From a virus, in IMG/VR virus record IMGVR_UViG_3300021075_000003, positions 1 to 64,000 of that record: a DNA stretch of 64,000 bases; one strand, 5' to 3'. The notes beneath the pieces were generated by a model. The model had not been told where the DNA came from and made no database searches. It worked only from the letters and a program-made list of their open reading frames with translations. Made by a program: the position numbers and the translations under genes. Below, in pieces: positions 43,368 to 52,441 of this stretch (position 1 is its first letter; each line of letters begins with the position of its first letter).

Positions 43368-43404
43368 TGTCCGGCCCGCCATAACTGGCGGTGCCGGGCA
43401 TTTG
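43368..43404 (+). terminator. Possible weak terminator
   Basis: CCGGC (43371-43375) pairs with GCCGG (43393-43397), with an inner GCC/GGC, and is followed by the short T-rich tract ATTTGTT. Confidence 0.4.
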
Positions 43405-43422
43405 TTGGTAACAGGAGCATAA

Positions 43423-43842
43423 ATGCGAAATGTAGAGCACACGGCAGAGATGTTTGATTTGGCGCCGTTTATTGAGGCGGCGCAAGTACCCACCGATCCG
43501 GTATCCGGACTGCCACAGATACAGAAAGTATTGCCCAGAAGCGGCCGTGAGATATGGCGAGCGCGTATCTTGCCCATAGTGACCTCGCAACCTGACAACG
43601 AGGTTAACTGGTCAATAGTTCAAGAAGGGCAGTTGGTTCGTATACCTTTGCTGCCGTATCGTCTTAGTCGTGAGCCGGCGCAGGCCATGCTAGGCACTAT
43701 GGATATCATTCAGCGCTGCGTAGAGGCATGGCCTAACGCAATACGTACACACATTATTATGGGCCAACAGATTCAAGACCTATTCCCGGAAGGGTTAGAA
43801 TACCTACGGGTCTGGATTGGCTTTGCTGTGAGGATGGCGTAA
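43423..43842 (+). CDS. Unknown protein
   Basis: 139 aa with ACAGGAGCATAA before the ATG. Globular, with Pro-rich loops (VPTDPVSGLPQ) and a helical C-terminus. The stop overlaps the next ATG. First of three linked unknown genes after the hairpin at 43368. Confidence 0.6.
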   Translation: MRNVEHTAEMFDLAPFIEAAQVPTDPVSGLPQIQKVLPRSGREIWRARILPIVTSQPDNEVNWSIVQEGQLVRIPLLPYRLSREPAQAMLGTMDIIQRCVEAWPNAIRTHIIMGQQIQDLFPEGLEYLRVWIGFAVRMA

Positions 43843-44219
43843 TGGAAAAAGACAAACCAGTCACACTGGACGAATGCGCTCAATATGTATGCGAGCTTAA
43901 TGAAGATCTAAAACATAACACCGAGGCGTACCGCTACTTTACGCGCATAATCGGCACGATAAATAAGGTTGTTGAGGGCAATCACCTAGAACCAGACGAG
44001 CGGCTGCCCACGCTACCATTCGCGTTCGATACTGCTGTAATAGATGGCAAGTATATGCTGCGCTTATCAGAGATGGATGAGGATGACCTCATTACCATGG
44101 TGCCGACTTTCATGACACTATTGGGCGCGGTAGGTGAAGATCTGCTTCGTACGTGGGATCGTCTAATTGCTGTCATTGAAGAAGCAAAGTTACTGGTAGC
44201 CAATGCTAGATCATCTTGA
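43842..44219 (+). CDS. Unknown acidic helical protein
   Basis: 125 aa, mostly helical and acidic (LSEMDEDDLITMV). No motif. It overlaps the following gene by 17 bases. Confidence 0.55.
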   Translation: MEKDKPVTLDECAQYVCELNEDLKHNTEAYRYFTRIIGTINKVVEGNHLEPDERLPTLPFAFDTAVIDGKYMLRLSEMDEDDLITMVPTFMTLLGAVGEDLLRTWDRLIAVIEEAKLLVANARSS

Positions 44220-44691
44220 GCCTGGCGAAGTGGCGGCGCGTACGGTCATGACTGACCAGATGCGCTTGGCCATAGATGGCTACCAGTTAATTGACGATGA
44301 CACTGATGGTACGCTGGGTCTGGCCATCCGTCTGGTCGATGGTCAGAACCATTTTGATAACGTAAGAATGTTCAGCGCCGTGCGCAACAAGCAAGGCCAA
44401 GTAGACAAAGACCTACATGGCCCGCTGCTTCAAGCAATGACACACTTCCTAAATGCAGGCGGCGACCCAGCCGATCTAAAGGAATACGCTGACGACCTAG
44501 CACATTGCCCTAAACTAAATCACAAAGGCTACGAGCTTGCCGGCATCTTTGAAGATGTGGTGCGCGAAGTCTATTACATCACCAAAGACGAACGTGTAGT
44601 CCGGGTCTTCCCAGGCATTACATGGGAGTATGTTTCACAGGAAGAATTGGAAGAACAGCATGAAGAAGATTCGACCGGCTTTGCCGACTAA
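44203..44691 (+). CDS. Unknown acidic protein
   Basis: 162 aa. Beta-rich first half (YQLIDDDTDGTLGLAIRLVD), helical second half, and a very acidic C-terminus (SQEELEEQHEEDS). It overlaps a small basic gene at its end. Confidence 0.55.
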   Translation: MLDHLEPGEVAARTVMTDQMRLAIDGYQLIDDDTDGTLGLAIRLVDGQNHFDNVRMFSAVRNKQGQVDKDLHGPLLQAMTHFLNAGGDPADLKEYADDLAHCPKLNHKGYELAGIFEDVVREVYYITKDERVVRVFPGITWEYVSQEELEEQHEEDSTGFAD

Positions 44692-44782
44692 GACAACGCC
44701 GAAGAAAGCAACAAAGAAGCCCACGGTACAGAAAGCAAAACCACAGCCTAAGATACCGCGCTCGCAGGATATTTACATCTAG
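44660..44782 (+). CDS. Tiny Lys/Pro-rich basic protein
   Basis: 40 aa: MKKIRPALPTKTTPKKATKK followed by more Lys/Pro/Gln and ending SQDIYI. GGAAGAACAGC provides the ribosome site. Its composition resembles histone-tail or nucleoid peptides, like the lysine-rich part of the gene at 17330. Overlapping an acidic partner gene is suggestive but unproven. Confidence 0.45.
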   Translation: MKKIRPALPTKTTPKKATKKPTVQKAKPQPKIPRSQDIYI

Positions 44783-44783
44783 C

Positions 44784-45608
44784 ATGGCAAAGCATCGCGT
44801 TGCTGCCGTGCCGTATAACCTGGTGCGGATTTTTGCAATCCGCGCCAGGTTGTTGACCGATACCCTAGTACCATACGTTGGTACTGAGCTCGTTGGTGAC
44901 TGGTTTGGCGAGTTGACGCGCGATCTTGCTAGGGCGCTGGATGTGCAAGAGGATGTTATCGAGGACAGCATACGACATTGCGCTGGCGAGGTATTACTTC
45001 GTCCCAGCGCATTTGTCCTAGCTTGGCGCTTAGCCGGTAACATCGACAGATTGCGCGACGGTACAGCTTGCCCGCAGTGGTTCACACAGTCAGAGGAAGA
45101 GTGGTTACCTACACAAGTCCTTGACTGGCAAGCAGATAAGACATCGCGCGGAAAGCCAGTTAACGTCTACACCTTGCGCATACTGGCTGGCACATCATGC
45201 CCTATGCGCGTTATCGCCTCATGGCCTGTTAGCTTCACACGTATGTTAGCGCGTCAGATAGGCTTCTCTAATCGCCGAGGCAAGACGCCGTTCCAACATC
45301 CAGCCGAGTTTGTTCGGCTACGTCTGCGCGTTCTTGCCGATCCGGCTAGATCCAAACCAGGACAGCTGGGCTTTTGGGAAGTAGCTGGCGCTGCTGGCTT
45401 AACCAAATGGAACAGGTCAATCCTGCAAAAGCGCGCAAGGATAGGATTTCAGTGTCCAGAGAACTATACCCATGCCTGTCATGTTTGTCCGTACGGCTAC
45501 GATGAATGCCCGGCAGCTTGCAGACCGAAAACTATCTATGATGCCGGAACAGCAGTTAGCGATACTGCAGAAATTAGCAACGAACGAGTAGACAATCCAA
45601 ACAACTAA
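44784..45608 (+). CDS. Unknown protein with C-terminal cysteine cluster
   Basis: 274 aa. The N-terminal two thirds are helical and Arg-rich. Residues about 227-250 contain CPENYTHACHVCPYGYDECP and then AACRP, six cysteines and a His that could bind zinc or an Fe-S cluster. It lies beside a DNA glycosylase-like gene. Not recognised. Confidence 0.6.
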   Translation: MAKHRVAAVPYNLVRIFAIRARLLTDTLVPYVGTELVGDWFGELTRDLARALDVQEDVIEDSIRHCAGEVLLRPSAFVLAWRLAGNIDRLRDGTACPQWFTQSEEEWLPTQVLDWQADKTSRGKPVNVYTLRILAGTSCPMRVIASWPVSFTRMLARQIGFSNRRGKTPFQHPAEFVRLRLRVLADPARSKPGQLGFWEVAGAAGLTKWNRSILQKRARIGFQCPENYTHACHVCPYGYDECPAACRPKTIYDAGTAVSDTAEISNERVDNPNN

Positions 45609-45639
45609 CGAAGTCGACTTTGTCGACCAGTTTCCAGAT

Positions 45640-46386
45640 GTGACCGCGCTAGCTCAGAGCGCCATTAACTATACTCGCATGAGTTCTTACATCCAGAGTT
45701 ATGCAACTCTGCAGCCTGCCAACCAGGGGCAGTTATTCGACAGGGCTATGTACGTGGTGTGCACACAGAACACCGGTACAAGGCTATCACTCAGGCAATA
45801 CGAACATGTCTCGACAGTGCCGTGGACTACTAAGGATGAGCTAGAGCAGGCTATGGCTGCTGGCGGCGGAGGACTCAGTCCGCAGAAAGCCAGCACCTGC
45901 TGGAATATCTATACGGCGATGTGCGAAGGTTTACGGCTGGGACATCCCACTCGTGACATGGGCATTGCAGAAGATGACCCTGCTGGCATATGGCATAAGG
46001 CACGCGAGAAACTGGATGCGATTTCCGGACTGGGGCTAAAGCTGTCCTCGCTGATCCTGCATGTTACCTGTCCGTTTGAATGCAAATTGCTTGTGCTTGA
46101 TACATGGTTTGCAAGACAGGGCTGGTACGACATTAAGCCCAGTAAGCGCGGCGCTTATCTGGAAGCGGAGCAGCATTGGCTATCACTCTGCGAGCGCAAA
46201 GGCTGGCAATATCCAAGCATAGCGCGCGAGATACTGTGGTCGACAATAGGGCAAAAACGGGTACTGGATGCTGACGACACTTGGTGGACTTATGCGCTGC
46301 GTTTAGAGCAAACGTCGCCGTTAATTCAACCATTCCGCAGTATTGCGATAACACCGCGCCCTGTCAGCTTAGATAAGCCAGCATAA
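45640..46386 (+). CDS. HhH-GPD-type DNA glycosylase-like protein
   Basis: 248 aa from GTG; the frame is open about 45 bases upstream without a standard start, so the N-terminus is uncertain. The helix-hairpin-helix AISGLGLKLSSLILH (127-141) is followed by LVLDTW with D154 in the place of the catalytic Asp of the EndoIII/AlkA superfamily. Such enzymes remove damaged or modified bases. No 4Fe-4S cysteine loop follows. Substrate unknown; it could repair or edit DNA during replication. Confidence 0.6.
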   Translation: MTALAQSAINYTRMSSYIQSYATLQPANQGQLFDRAMYVVCTQNTGTRLSLRQYEHVSTVPWTTKDELEQAMAAGGGGLSPQKASTCWNIYTAMCEGLRLGHPTRDMGIAEDDPAGIWHKAREKLDAISGLGLKLSSLILHVTCPFECKLLVLDTWFARQGWYDIKPSKRGAYLEAEQHWLSLCERKGWQYPSIAREILWSTIGQKRVLDADDTWWTYALRLEQTSPLIQPFRSIAITPRPVSLDKPA

Positions 46387-46402
46387 TTATCTCGCCGACC
46401 TG

Positions 46403-46431
46403 TTGAACCGTAACTGGTCGTTTTCTATAAT
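46403..46431 (+). promoter_or_regulatory. Sigma70-type promoter at a start codon
   Basis: TTGAAC (46403-46408), 17 bases, TATAAT (46426-46431). The ATG of the next gene begins at 46438, seven bases after the -10, where transcription would start, so the mRNA may be leaderless. Confidence 0.65.
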
Positions 46432-46437
46432 CTGGGC

Positions 46438-46956
46438 ATGGAAACACCAAAAACAGAATCCAGCCCAGTTGCGCCAAAGCACCCCTTGCTTCAATGGCGC
46501 CCTAAAGATGCTAAAGACGTAGCAATACGCAACGCGTACTATTCGCCAGCACGCGACATCGCCTACTGTGGACCAGTAATCGTCGAGAGGGCTATGAAGT
46601 CACTCAACGAAGACTGCTGGGAGCCGTGGCTTAAAGAATACCTAGCGCAGGTCGGCATCACAGTGGATACCCTTATTGAAACGGAAGCGCCGCTTAAGTT
46701 AGCGCATACGTTAAATAAGATCATCACTCATTCACTGCAAGAGGCGTTAAAGGCGTCTGGGTTCGAGGAGATCCCGGCAGCCATACAGCTGTTAATCTAT
46801 GCCCGAATAGGGCAGCTACTATTAGCCGCTCTCTGGAGCGGTATAAAGGACGTACATGCCCCGGATAGTGACCCACCGGCCACCATCGCCTCCCTCTTGT
46901 CCGAAATCGAAACCCAGCTCTCAGAAACCATGCGCCAAGGAGCTGCACATGGGTGA
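46438..46956 (+). CDS. Unknown protein, possibly from a leaderless mRNA
   Basis: 172 aa. No ribosome site is visible; the ATG falls where the promoter at 46403-46431 would start the transcript. The N-terminal 25 residues are Pro/Lys-rich, then helices (IQLLIYARIGQLLLAALW is amphipathic or membrane-associated). It overlaps the exonuclease start by 8 bases. Confidence 0.55.
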   Translation: METPKTESSPVAPKHPLLQWRPKDAKDVAIRNAYYSPARDIAYCGPVIVERAMKSLNEDCWEPWLKEYLAQVGITVDTLIETEAPLKLAHTLNKIITHSLQEALKASGFEEIPAAIQLLIYARIGQLLLAALWSGIKDVHAPDSDPPATIASLLSEIETQLSETMRQGAAHG

Positions 46957-47677
46957 ATGGTTTGGGATGTTGAATAAACACTTCTCGTTTCCGCGAGACT
47001 ATACTACGATCGATTTAGAGACAAATGGACTGCAACCAGACGTATGCGAGATATGTGTTATCGGACATACAGTAGTTCGAGACGGCAAACCAGTTGAGAA
47101 CAAAGAGTCTTATATCAACTGGTGGCTAGATCCTGACGTAGATCATGCGGCTATTGAAAAGCGCCTGACCAGTACGCAGAAAGTCATGGAAGAGAAGAAT
47201 AAGACATTCCTACACACTAAGGCAAAACTGTTAGAGTGTGGCCGGGCCCCTAAAGAAGTGCTCGAAGAATATCTGGATCTCTTTGAGGCTATGGAAGCTC
47301 GTAACGAGATTCTAGTGTCGCACAACGGCGTGGCTTTTGACTTGCCCTTCCTTGTAGCGCATTTGCACAATGTACTGCGCGTAGGCTGGGAGTTCAGAGA
47401 AGACCTGATATTCGATACAGGCGTGATAATGAAAGCCAGCCAGATGGCTACAGTGCCATCGCCAATGCCGAACGAAACATTCTATTCATTCCTTAGGCGC
47501 GTAAGTAGAACGCCAGGGTACGGCATAAAGTGGGCGCTTGACGGCTACTGCGAGGACCGCTTCGGACTACGTAAGAAGGCTGGCGCCAAGGCAGAAGGCG
47601 CACACACGGCTGGCGTAGACAGTTTACTAACCGCTTACCTGTACGAGGAGCAACGCAACCTAGCCCACAATGGCTAA
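46949..47677 (+). CDS. DEDD-family 3'-5' exonuclease (DnaQ-like)
   Basis: 242 aa; the ATG at 46949 follows AAGGAG. ExoI motif TTIDLETNG (D22, E24), ExoII SHNGVAFDLPFL and ExoIII AHTAGVDSLLTAYL (H and D) are all present. It degrades 3' ends of DNA or RNA; proofreading or nucleotide scavenging are both possible since the polymerase has its own exonuclease domain. It overlaps the RuvC-like gene by 8 bases. Confidence 0.85.
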   Translation: MGEWFGMLNKHFSFPRDYTTIDLETNGLQPDVCEICVIGHTVVRDGKPVENKESYINWWLDPDVDHAAIEKRLTSTQKVMEEKNKTFLHTKAKLLECGRAPKEVLEEYLDLFEAMEARNEILVSHNGVAFDLPFLVAHLHNVLRVGWEFREDLIFDTGVIMKASQMATVPSPMPNETFYSFLRRVSRTPGYGIKWALDGYCEDRFGLRKKAGAKAEGAHTAGVDSLLTAYLYEEQRNLAHNG

Positions 47678-48167
47678 AAAAAAGTTACAGATACTTAGTC
47701 TTGACCCGGCCACAAAGTGTGGCTGGGCACATGTATCAGGCGTATCCGGCACTTGGGATCTTTCTGTAAAGAAGGACGAAAGTAGCGGGATGCGCCTGAT
47801 TCGTTTACGCGCTGCTTTAGCCGACATAAAAGAACGGCTAGGCATTGATCTCCTTGTATTTGAAGCAAGTCGCAACAGCAAGTTTGGCAATGCTGTTAAG
47901 ATTGCCGGACAGATACAGGGAGTTATTGAAGTTTGGTGCATCGACAATGAGGTTGACTACAGAGGCTATTCTCCCACGGAGATCAAAAAGCACGGCACTG
48001 GCAGCGGCAATGCCGATAAGCCAAAGATGATGGCAGCCGCTGCAGCTAAGTGGCCCAAAGTCAAACTAGTCGACGACAACCATGCAGATGCGCTTTGGTT
48101 GCTTGATCTAGCATTACAGGAATATGGCGACCTGACAATACAGGAATATGTCGACCGAACAATTTAA
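47670..48167 (+). CDS. RuvC-like Holliday-junction resolvase
   Basis: 165 aa. Acidic catalytic positions of the RuvC fold are visible: SLDPATKCGWA (D12), LLVFEAS (E65) and DDNHADALW (D140 and neighbours). Length matches RuvC. It resolves four-way junctions made by the recombinase so that DNA can be packaged. The N-terminal MAKKK is basic. Confidence 0.8.
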   Translation: MAKKKLQILSLDPATKCGWAHVSGVSGTWDLSVKKDESSGMRLIRLRAALADIKERLGIDLLVFEASRNSKFGNAVKIAGQIQGVIEVWCIDNEVDYRGYSPTEIKKHGTGSGNADKPKMMAAAAAKWPKVKLVDDNHADALWLLDLALQEYGDLTIQEYVDRTI

Positions 48168-48357
48168 TCTCAAGAACAAAATGGATAGACCAAGAGACGA
48201 CGCATCGCTTGAATTTCAGGAATGGGCTGCCCGTAGAGCGCGAGAGTTGTATGTAAAGAACTCCAACGACATCGAGGTGGACGATAGGCCCCCTGTAAGC
48301 AGTGCCGATGACGGTACCTGGGTAGCTGCCTGGGTGTGGGTGCCATATGACGAATAA
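48148..48357 (+). CDS. Unknown small protein
   Basis: 69 aa, with a second possible start at 48181 (MDRPRDDASLEF), just beyond the previous gene's stop. Charged helix then a Trp-rich end (WVAAWVWVPYDE). Function unknown. Confidence 0.45.
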   Translation: MSTEQFNLKNKMDRPRDDASLEFQEWAARRARELYVKNSNDIEVDDRPPVSSADDGTWVAAWVWVPYDE

Positions 48358-49030
48358 CAGACCGCCGCTGAAGTCTGGTACTAACTGGACTGAACAGCAC
48401 TCAAACACCACTGCACCAGCAACGTCAATACGTTACAGCTTATCTGAGTTAGCCTCGGAATGGCACTTCTTTAATCACGGCGTGCTGTTTACATACGGTG
48501 GCCTTAAATTCCCAGAAGAAGACCCACTGGCCGACTGGTATGCACTACAGACTAAAGGCACAATCATCATGCGCGAAGCATTCAAAGCCCGCATCTTCGA
48601 GGGCTTACCTACGTTTGCGCATAATGGATCGACATGGGACCACACGCTATGCGCAGTGCGGCACGAGGACTGGCAGAGTCTATGGACGTTTCTGTGCGGC
48701 ACAGCAATAGTGGATCGTAAGCAACGAAGGTATGCGCAGCTGTTTTCAGGTGTGCTTAAGATCCTAGACCCGACGCTTATCGAACGATACGAGGCGCCGC
48801 ACAAGCTGATTGATGTGACAGTGTTCTGCTTAGACGGCAACACTGCGCGCTGGGAAGTTCGACCAGCCCAGACGCTAGCAGGGCTAGCTAAGTTCGTTAA
48901 AATACCAGCCCGGAAGGAGATTATCGACAAGGCGGCACTCATACTGGATGGAGACGTGAATGCTATCAAGGACAACAACAACCAGGCTATTACAACACTA
49001 GTTCAAGGAGAATTAGATAAATGCAAGTAG
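48347..49030 (+). CDS. Unknown protein
   Basis: 227 aa, overlapping both neighbours. Aromatic-rich globular domain (WHFFNHGVLFTYGG, STWDHTLCAVRHEDW) and a helical C-terminal part. No recognised motif. Confidence 0.6.
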   Translation: MTNNRPPLKSGTNWTEQHSNTTAPATSIRYSLSELASEWHFFNHGVLFTYGGLKFPEEDPLADWYALQTKGTIIMREAFKARIFEGLPTFAHNGSTWDHTLCAVRHEDWQSLWTFLCGTAIVDRKQRRYAQLFSGVLKILDPTLIERYEAPHKLIDVTVFCLDGNTARWEVRPAQTLAGLAKFVKIPARKEIIDKAALILDGDVNAIKDNNNQAITTLVQGELDKCK

Positions 49031-49326
49031 AGTTAGCTATGCCAACCGCTATCGAAGGCGATTGGGAGTTACAGGACGCTGATGGCAAAATCATTGCCGT
49101 GTCCAAAGATCACCAAGGAGCTCTGCTCAGGATCGAGCCGTTCTTTTACAAGGGCACCTATTCCCAGATTCTCATGCGCACGCTTACGCACGGTAAGAAG
49201 GGTAAGGAGAATCGGAACACCTTGCGCATTGGCGCACAGACCGGCAAGATCACATCCGAGGCGGCTTCACAGCTTCCAGCCAAGATCACGCCCAAGTTTG
49301 ACACACAGACGAAGGAAGTTAAGTGA
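49021..49326 (+). CDS. Unknown small beta-rich protein
   Basis: 101 aa; AAGGAGAATTAG before the ATG. Beta-like first half, then a basic loop (HGKKGKENRNTLR) and a Lys/Thr-rich tail, suggesting nucleic-acid contact. Not recognised. Its TGA overlaps the next GTG. Confidence 0.55.
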   Translation: MQVELAMPTAIEGDWELQDADGKIIAVSKDHQGALLRIEPFFYKGTYSQILMRTLTHGKKGKENRNTLRIGAQTGKITSEAASQLPAKITPKFDTQTKEVK

Positions 49327-49514
49327 CACACAACGAGAGACGTGATTACAACCGCTTACGAGAACGCTACCGATTACAGGTGCTGTACACAGTACGCAAT
49401 ATGGCCCCTAAACATCGAGAGGCTTGTAAGGTAATTACCAACTACACACTGCAACAGCTGCGCGAGTTCGAGCAGCAACACTCCAACGAGACAGATGTAA
49501 CATGGGAGAGCTAG
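49323..49514 (+). CDS. Unknown small basic helical protein
   Basis: 63 aa from GTG with GGAAG upstream. Arg/Tyr-rich helix (NERRDYNRLRERYRLQVLY) followed by a Gln-rich end. It overlaps the next gene by 13 bases. Confidence 0.5.
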   Translation: MTHNERRDYNRLRERYRLQVLYTVRNMAPKHREACKVITNYTLQQLREFEQQHSNETDVTWES

Positions 49515-50041
49515 AACAACTAAATCACGAGGAATTGCTCGACATTGTGCGGCGGCTAGGTCAGGCGCTTAACTTTGTTGACCATGTACTCACAGAAGAC
49601 AAGGCAGCGCATCAGATCTGGGCCGTATCTGGCGTAGTAGGCGGACCTCTGCCTAACCTAACGCCACTGTCTACTATGACAGAGTTATGCGAGCTTGTAG
49701 CAGACTTGCGCACACGCCAGCTGGCAAACCCAGAAGAACACCGATGGATGCATATATTCATCGGCAGTCGCGTACAAATTCAAAAGGGGCCGCAGTGGCG
49801 GCTATGGGACGGCAAGCAATCAATACCGGTTACAGGCGAATTACCGCCTAACGCTATTGATGACACCGGCAGCTTATTCGAGAACATCGATCTTGATCGA
49901 ATACTCGCCAATAATGCCGAGGCAGTCGCTGCCGTAACTACTCTTCCGGAGATCAGACTCCGTCCACAAGTCGTTGGCTCGACAGTAGACGAGGATGATG
50001 ATGACGTAGCAGATCCTAATGAAGACCCAGAAATAGTCTAG
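49502..50041 (+). CDS. Unknown protein with acidic C-terminus
   Basis: 179 aa. Helical N-terminal half, beta-like middle (HIFIGSRVQIQKGPQWRLW), and a tail of Asp/Glu (DEDDDDVADPNEDPE). An acidic tail of this kind is common in phage scaffold or SSB-like proteins, but nothing else supports either. Confidence 0.55.
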   Translation: MGELEQLNHEELLDIVRRLGQALNFVDHVLTEDKAAHQIWAVSGVVGGPLPNLTPLSTMTELCELVADLRTRQLANPEEHRWMHIFIGSRVQIQKGPQWRLWDGKQSIPVTGELPPNAIDDTGSLFENIDLDRILANNAEAVAAVTTLPEIRLRPQVVGSTVDEDDDDVADPNEDPEIV

Positions 50042-50051
50042 CGGTACCAAC

Positions 50052-50082
50052 TTAAACCGTAGTATTTCTGGGGCATTATAAT
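50052..50082 (+). promoter_or_regulatory. Possible sigma70-type promoter
   Basis: TATAAT (50077-50082) is perfect; the best -35 is TTAAAC (50052-50057) at a long 19-base spacing. The -10 context GGGCATTATAATA resembles CGGCATTATAATA before the gene at 57766. Confidence 0.45.
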
Positions 50083-50140
50083 AGGAGCTATTCTGCAGCT
50101 GATGTTTTTACCTCTCTTAATACCCTACGAGGACACGGTC

Positions 50141-50398
50141 ATGGCAGGCTATGTAGACCACTTGGATTTGGACATGGAGCGTCCAGGCGCTACTAAGATT
50201 TTCAAAAGCAAGCAACCAGATGGCTCGGTATGTGTGGTAGTACACTATCCGGAGCAGTCTTTTGGTTCGCTAGCTGCAACCCTCAAACGCACGATGAACG
50301 GTCTTGTGGTTGAGCGGTTTACAGAAGACGAATACTGTAAGGTTTGCGCTAAAGGTTTGCGCAAGCATAAACACGCACGGGATATACTCCTGTGTTAG
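50141..50398 (+). CDS. Unknown small protein
   Basis: 85 aa. I choose the ATG at 50141 (GAGGA upstream, MAGYVDHLDLD) over 50102, because the promoter above would start transcripts near 50089 and remove the ribosome site of the earlier start. CKVC near the C-terminus may bind metal. Not recognised. Confidence 0.5.
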   Translation: MAGYVDHLDLDMERPGATKIFKSKQPDGSVCVVVHYPEQSFGSLAATLKRTMNGLVVERFTEDEYCKVCAKGLRKHKHARDILLC

Positions 50399-50412
50399 GA
50401 GCAAAGTAGTAA

Positions 50413-51963
50413 ATGTCGAATCAAGCGTCGCCAGAATTGGCGACATTGCGTTTGGGCGGCGAGCGCGCCGCAGTGTTAGTTCGTGAACAATCGGAGCAGC
50501 CGCAAGATCGGACAGTCTCGCCTGCAGTGAGCAGCATGGCAGATGCGATGTTTCACGATTACGAGCATGGGCAACCCTGGTTACCAGAGACATTCTTTAA
50601 CAAGGGTGGCCCAGATATTCTGCAAGCGGTCCGCCTTTTCTGTCAGAAAGTAAACTTTAGCCGTACTGAGAATAATCAGTACTCGCTGAATATTATCCAA
50701 CTGGCAGATTTGGTGGCCAAGCAGAGCAAGGCTTTGACATCCTCACTGCAGCTACTGTGTGACTGGACCGTATTAGTACGGATTGGTGTACGCAAGTTGC
50801 AGCGGGATTTGTCGGGCCTTGTGGCCATGGTACCGATGCCGCCGCCGGCGGGCGTTACTCTGGCACAGCCAGCCGACAGTATCGGCAAAAACCATTATGT
50901 AATCACTCACTTGCTAGGAGAGAAATTTCTCTGCCGCGGCTATGCCATGCATGTGACGCGTGATTACGATTGGGTCCTTGGCGGTGCAGAAGGCAACCGC
51001 TGGCACAAGGACTTGTGGCTAACTCCGGGTATCCAGAGCGTCGAAGCCATCCTAGCCGCAAAGCGCCGCAAGCTAGAGCCAGGTGGGCATAAGTCCGACG
51101 GTAAAGAAGCTGCTTTTATTAAGCGGACTCTTGACGGGGCACGAACCTACTTGGAAAAGACACGTGGCGCAGCTGGCATTAAGGCTGCAAACTTCGGCGC
51201 CGCTCATGGCGCGCGACTGGATCTGGAGAACAAGCCAATCATGCAGGCCGCGCTGGCCTGTGTGCGCGCTATGATTGCGCAAATATTGAGTGCCAAAGAA
51301 GATCAGGTACTCGATGAGATTGTTAGCAGGCACGGCATCTCAAAGACCGATGGTTTACAAGATCCTAGCCTGGTAGGCAATGAAGAAGCATCACTGCGAC
51401 ACCACGCTGAGCAGCGAGAGCATGCAAATGCAGCGCATACAGCATGCGGTAGATTTGTAATACCGCAGTGCTTTATGGTATTTGCAGAGCAATCCATTCC
51501 AGACACTATTTCGGATGAGATCCGTACAACAGTGGATGGGCAAGCTGGTGTTGCAGTGAGTGCTGAAAATCTGACAGGTGCAGATTACGGACGGCTGAAG
51601 CGCAGTCCTGCTGCGCTATCCGATATTGAAGACTTGACGCCTCTGATTAACGCCTGCGGAGTAGCGGTCGTTAATGGGCAACAAGTAATCAATATGGAAT
51701 CCGTAGAAGAAGGCGACACGAAGTGCACTAAGTATTATGTGGCAGACCAAGCACCTGTTACATTACCTACGTCCGAATTTAATAAGAAGGCAACAGTAAA
51801 GTTTATTCCTATGGTGATCCGCTGCAAGCGGAAGCGCTTATGCCCTGAAGATATGCAGGGCAGCCAGGGTGGAGTTTACTTTGCAATGTCGTTCGAGGAT
51901 GTAGCCGAGAGGTTTATACCGTGCAGTCGCCAAATGACAAAATCGGATCGATCAATTTCGTAG
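50413..51963 (+). CDS. Unknown large protein
   Basis: 516 aa; TTAGGAGCAAAG before the ATG. Helical N-terminal third, then KNHYVITHLLGEKFLCRGYAMHV, an acidic/His-rich middle and a beta-rich C-terminal third. It has none of the motifs of capsid, polymerase or helicase proteins. Its size and position upstream of the portal module would allow a structural role, but I see nothing diagnostic. Confidence 0.65.
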   Translation: MSNQASPELATLRLGGERAAVLVREQSEQPQDRTVSPAVSSMADAMFHDYEHGQPWLPETFFNKGGPDILQAVRLFCQKVNFSRTENNQYSLNIIQLADLVAKQSKALTSSLQLLCDWTVLVRIGVRKLQRDLSGLVAMVPMPPPAGVTLAQPADSIGKNHYVITHLLGEKFLCRGYAMHVTRDYDWVLGGAEGNRWHKDLWLTPGIQSVEAILAAKRRKLEPGGHKSDGKEAAFIKRTLDGARTYLEKTRGAAGIKAANFGAAHGARLDLENKPIMQAALACVRAMIAQILSAKEDQVLDEIVSRHGISKTDGLQDPSLVGNEEASLRHHAEQREHANAAHTACGRFVIPQCFMVFAEQSIPDTISDEIRTTVDGQAGVAVSAENLTGADYGRLKRSPAALSDIEDLTPLINACGVAVVNGQQVINMESVEEGDTKCTKYYVADQAPVTLPTSEFNKKATVKFIPMVIRCKRKRLCPEDMQGSQGGVYFAMSFEDVAERFIPCSRQMTKSDRSIS

Positions 51964-52226
51964 GATCTTTTGATCCTACCATATGGCTTGAAAACAAGAA
52001 TGACGAACATAGCCCACTCCTAGTACCATTATGGCCGGAAGATTACCCCAAACATCTGGCCGTGTATTTTTGTGAGTCTGGCAAATTAGGCGTCGCATTA
52101 TCCCGCGAAGCAATGCTCAAGGCTTGTCATTCGTTGCTATCTGAGGAGCCCACCTTATGGTTTTGTAATATCCCATTGGATGAGCTACTCTCTGCAACAA
52201 CAGCGGATCCAACACTTTTCTTATAG
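51921..52226 (+). CDS. Unknown small protein
   Basis: 101 aa from GTG with GAGAGG upstream, overlapping the large gene before it by 43 bases. Pro/Trp-rich beta-like sequence (VPLWPEDYPKHLAVYF). Function unknown. Confidence 0.5.
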   Translation: MQSPNDKIGSINFVGSFDPTIWLENKNDEHSPLLVPLWPEDYPKHLAVYFCESGKLGVALSREAMLKACHSLLSEEPTLWFCNIPLDELLSATTADPTLFL

Positions 52227-52238
52227 AAGGACTGTTTC

Positions 52239-52415
52239 ATGTCTCAGCCATGCGTTATAGTCATTTCCAGCGAGTATCTACATCAGTACGTGGATAGGGA
52301 ATATGAGCCAAAGCCATGGGAAGAAGGCCCGTGCTTCGCAAAACTCAACGAGTTTGACATCGACTTTGGTACCTTCGAGCTGCCGGATCAGCCACTAGCA
52401 GTGTTGCATAGCTAG
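52239..52415 (+). CDS. Unknown small acidic protein
   Basis: 58 aa; GAAGGA lies before the ATG. Acidic (DREYEPKPWEEGP, EFDIDFGTFELPD), with a short beta N-terminus (CVIVISS). It ends the unit closed by the terminator at 52442. Confidence 0.5.
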   Translation: MSQPCVIVISSEYLHQYVDREYEPKPWEEGPCFAKLNEFDIDFGTFELPDQPLAVLHS

Positions 52416-52441
52416 CACTAGCATGCATTAGAGAGTAAACT

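Noticed and set aside
42905-43420. 171-codon - strand Ser-rich frame
   Set aside because: It is the complement of the acidic Asp/Glu codon runs of the gene at 42279.
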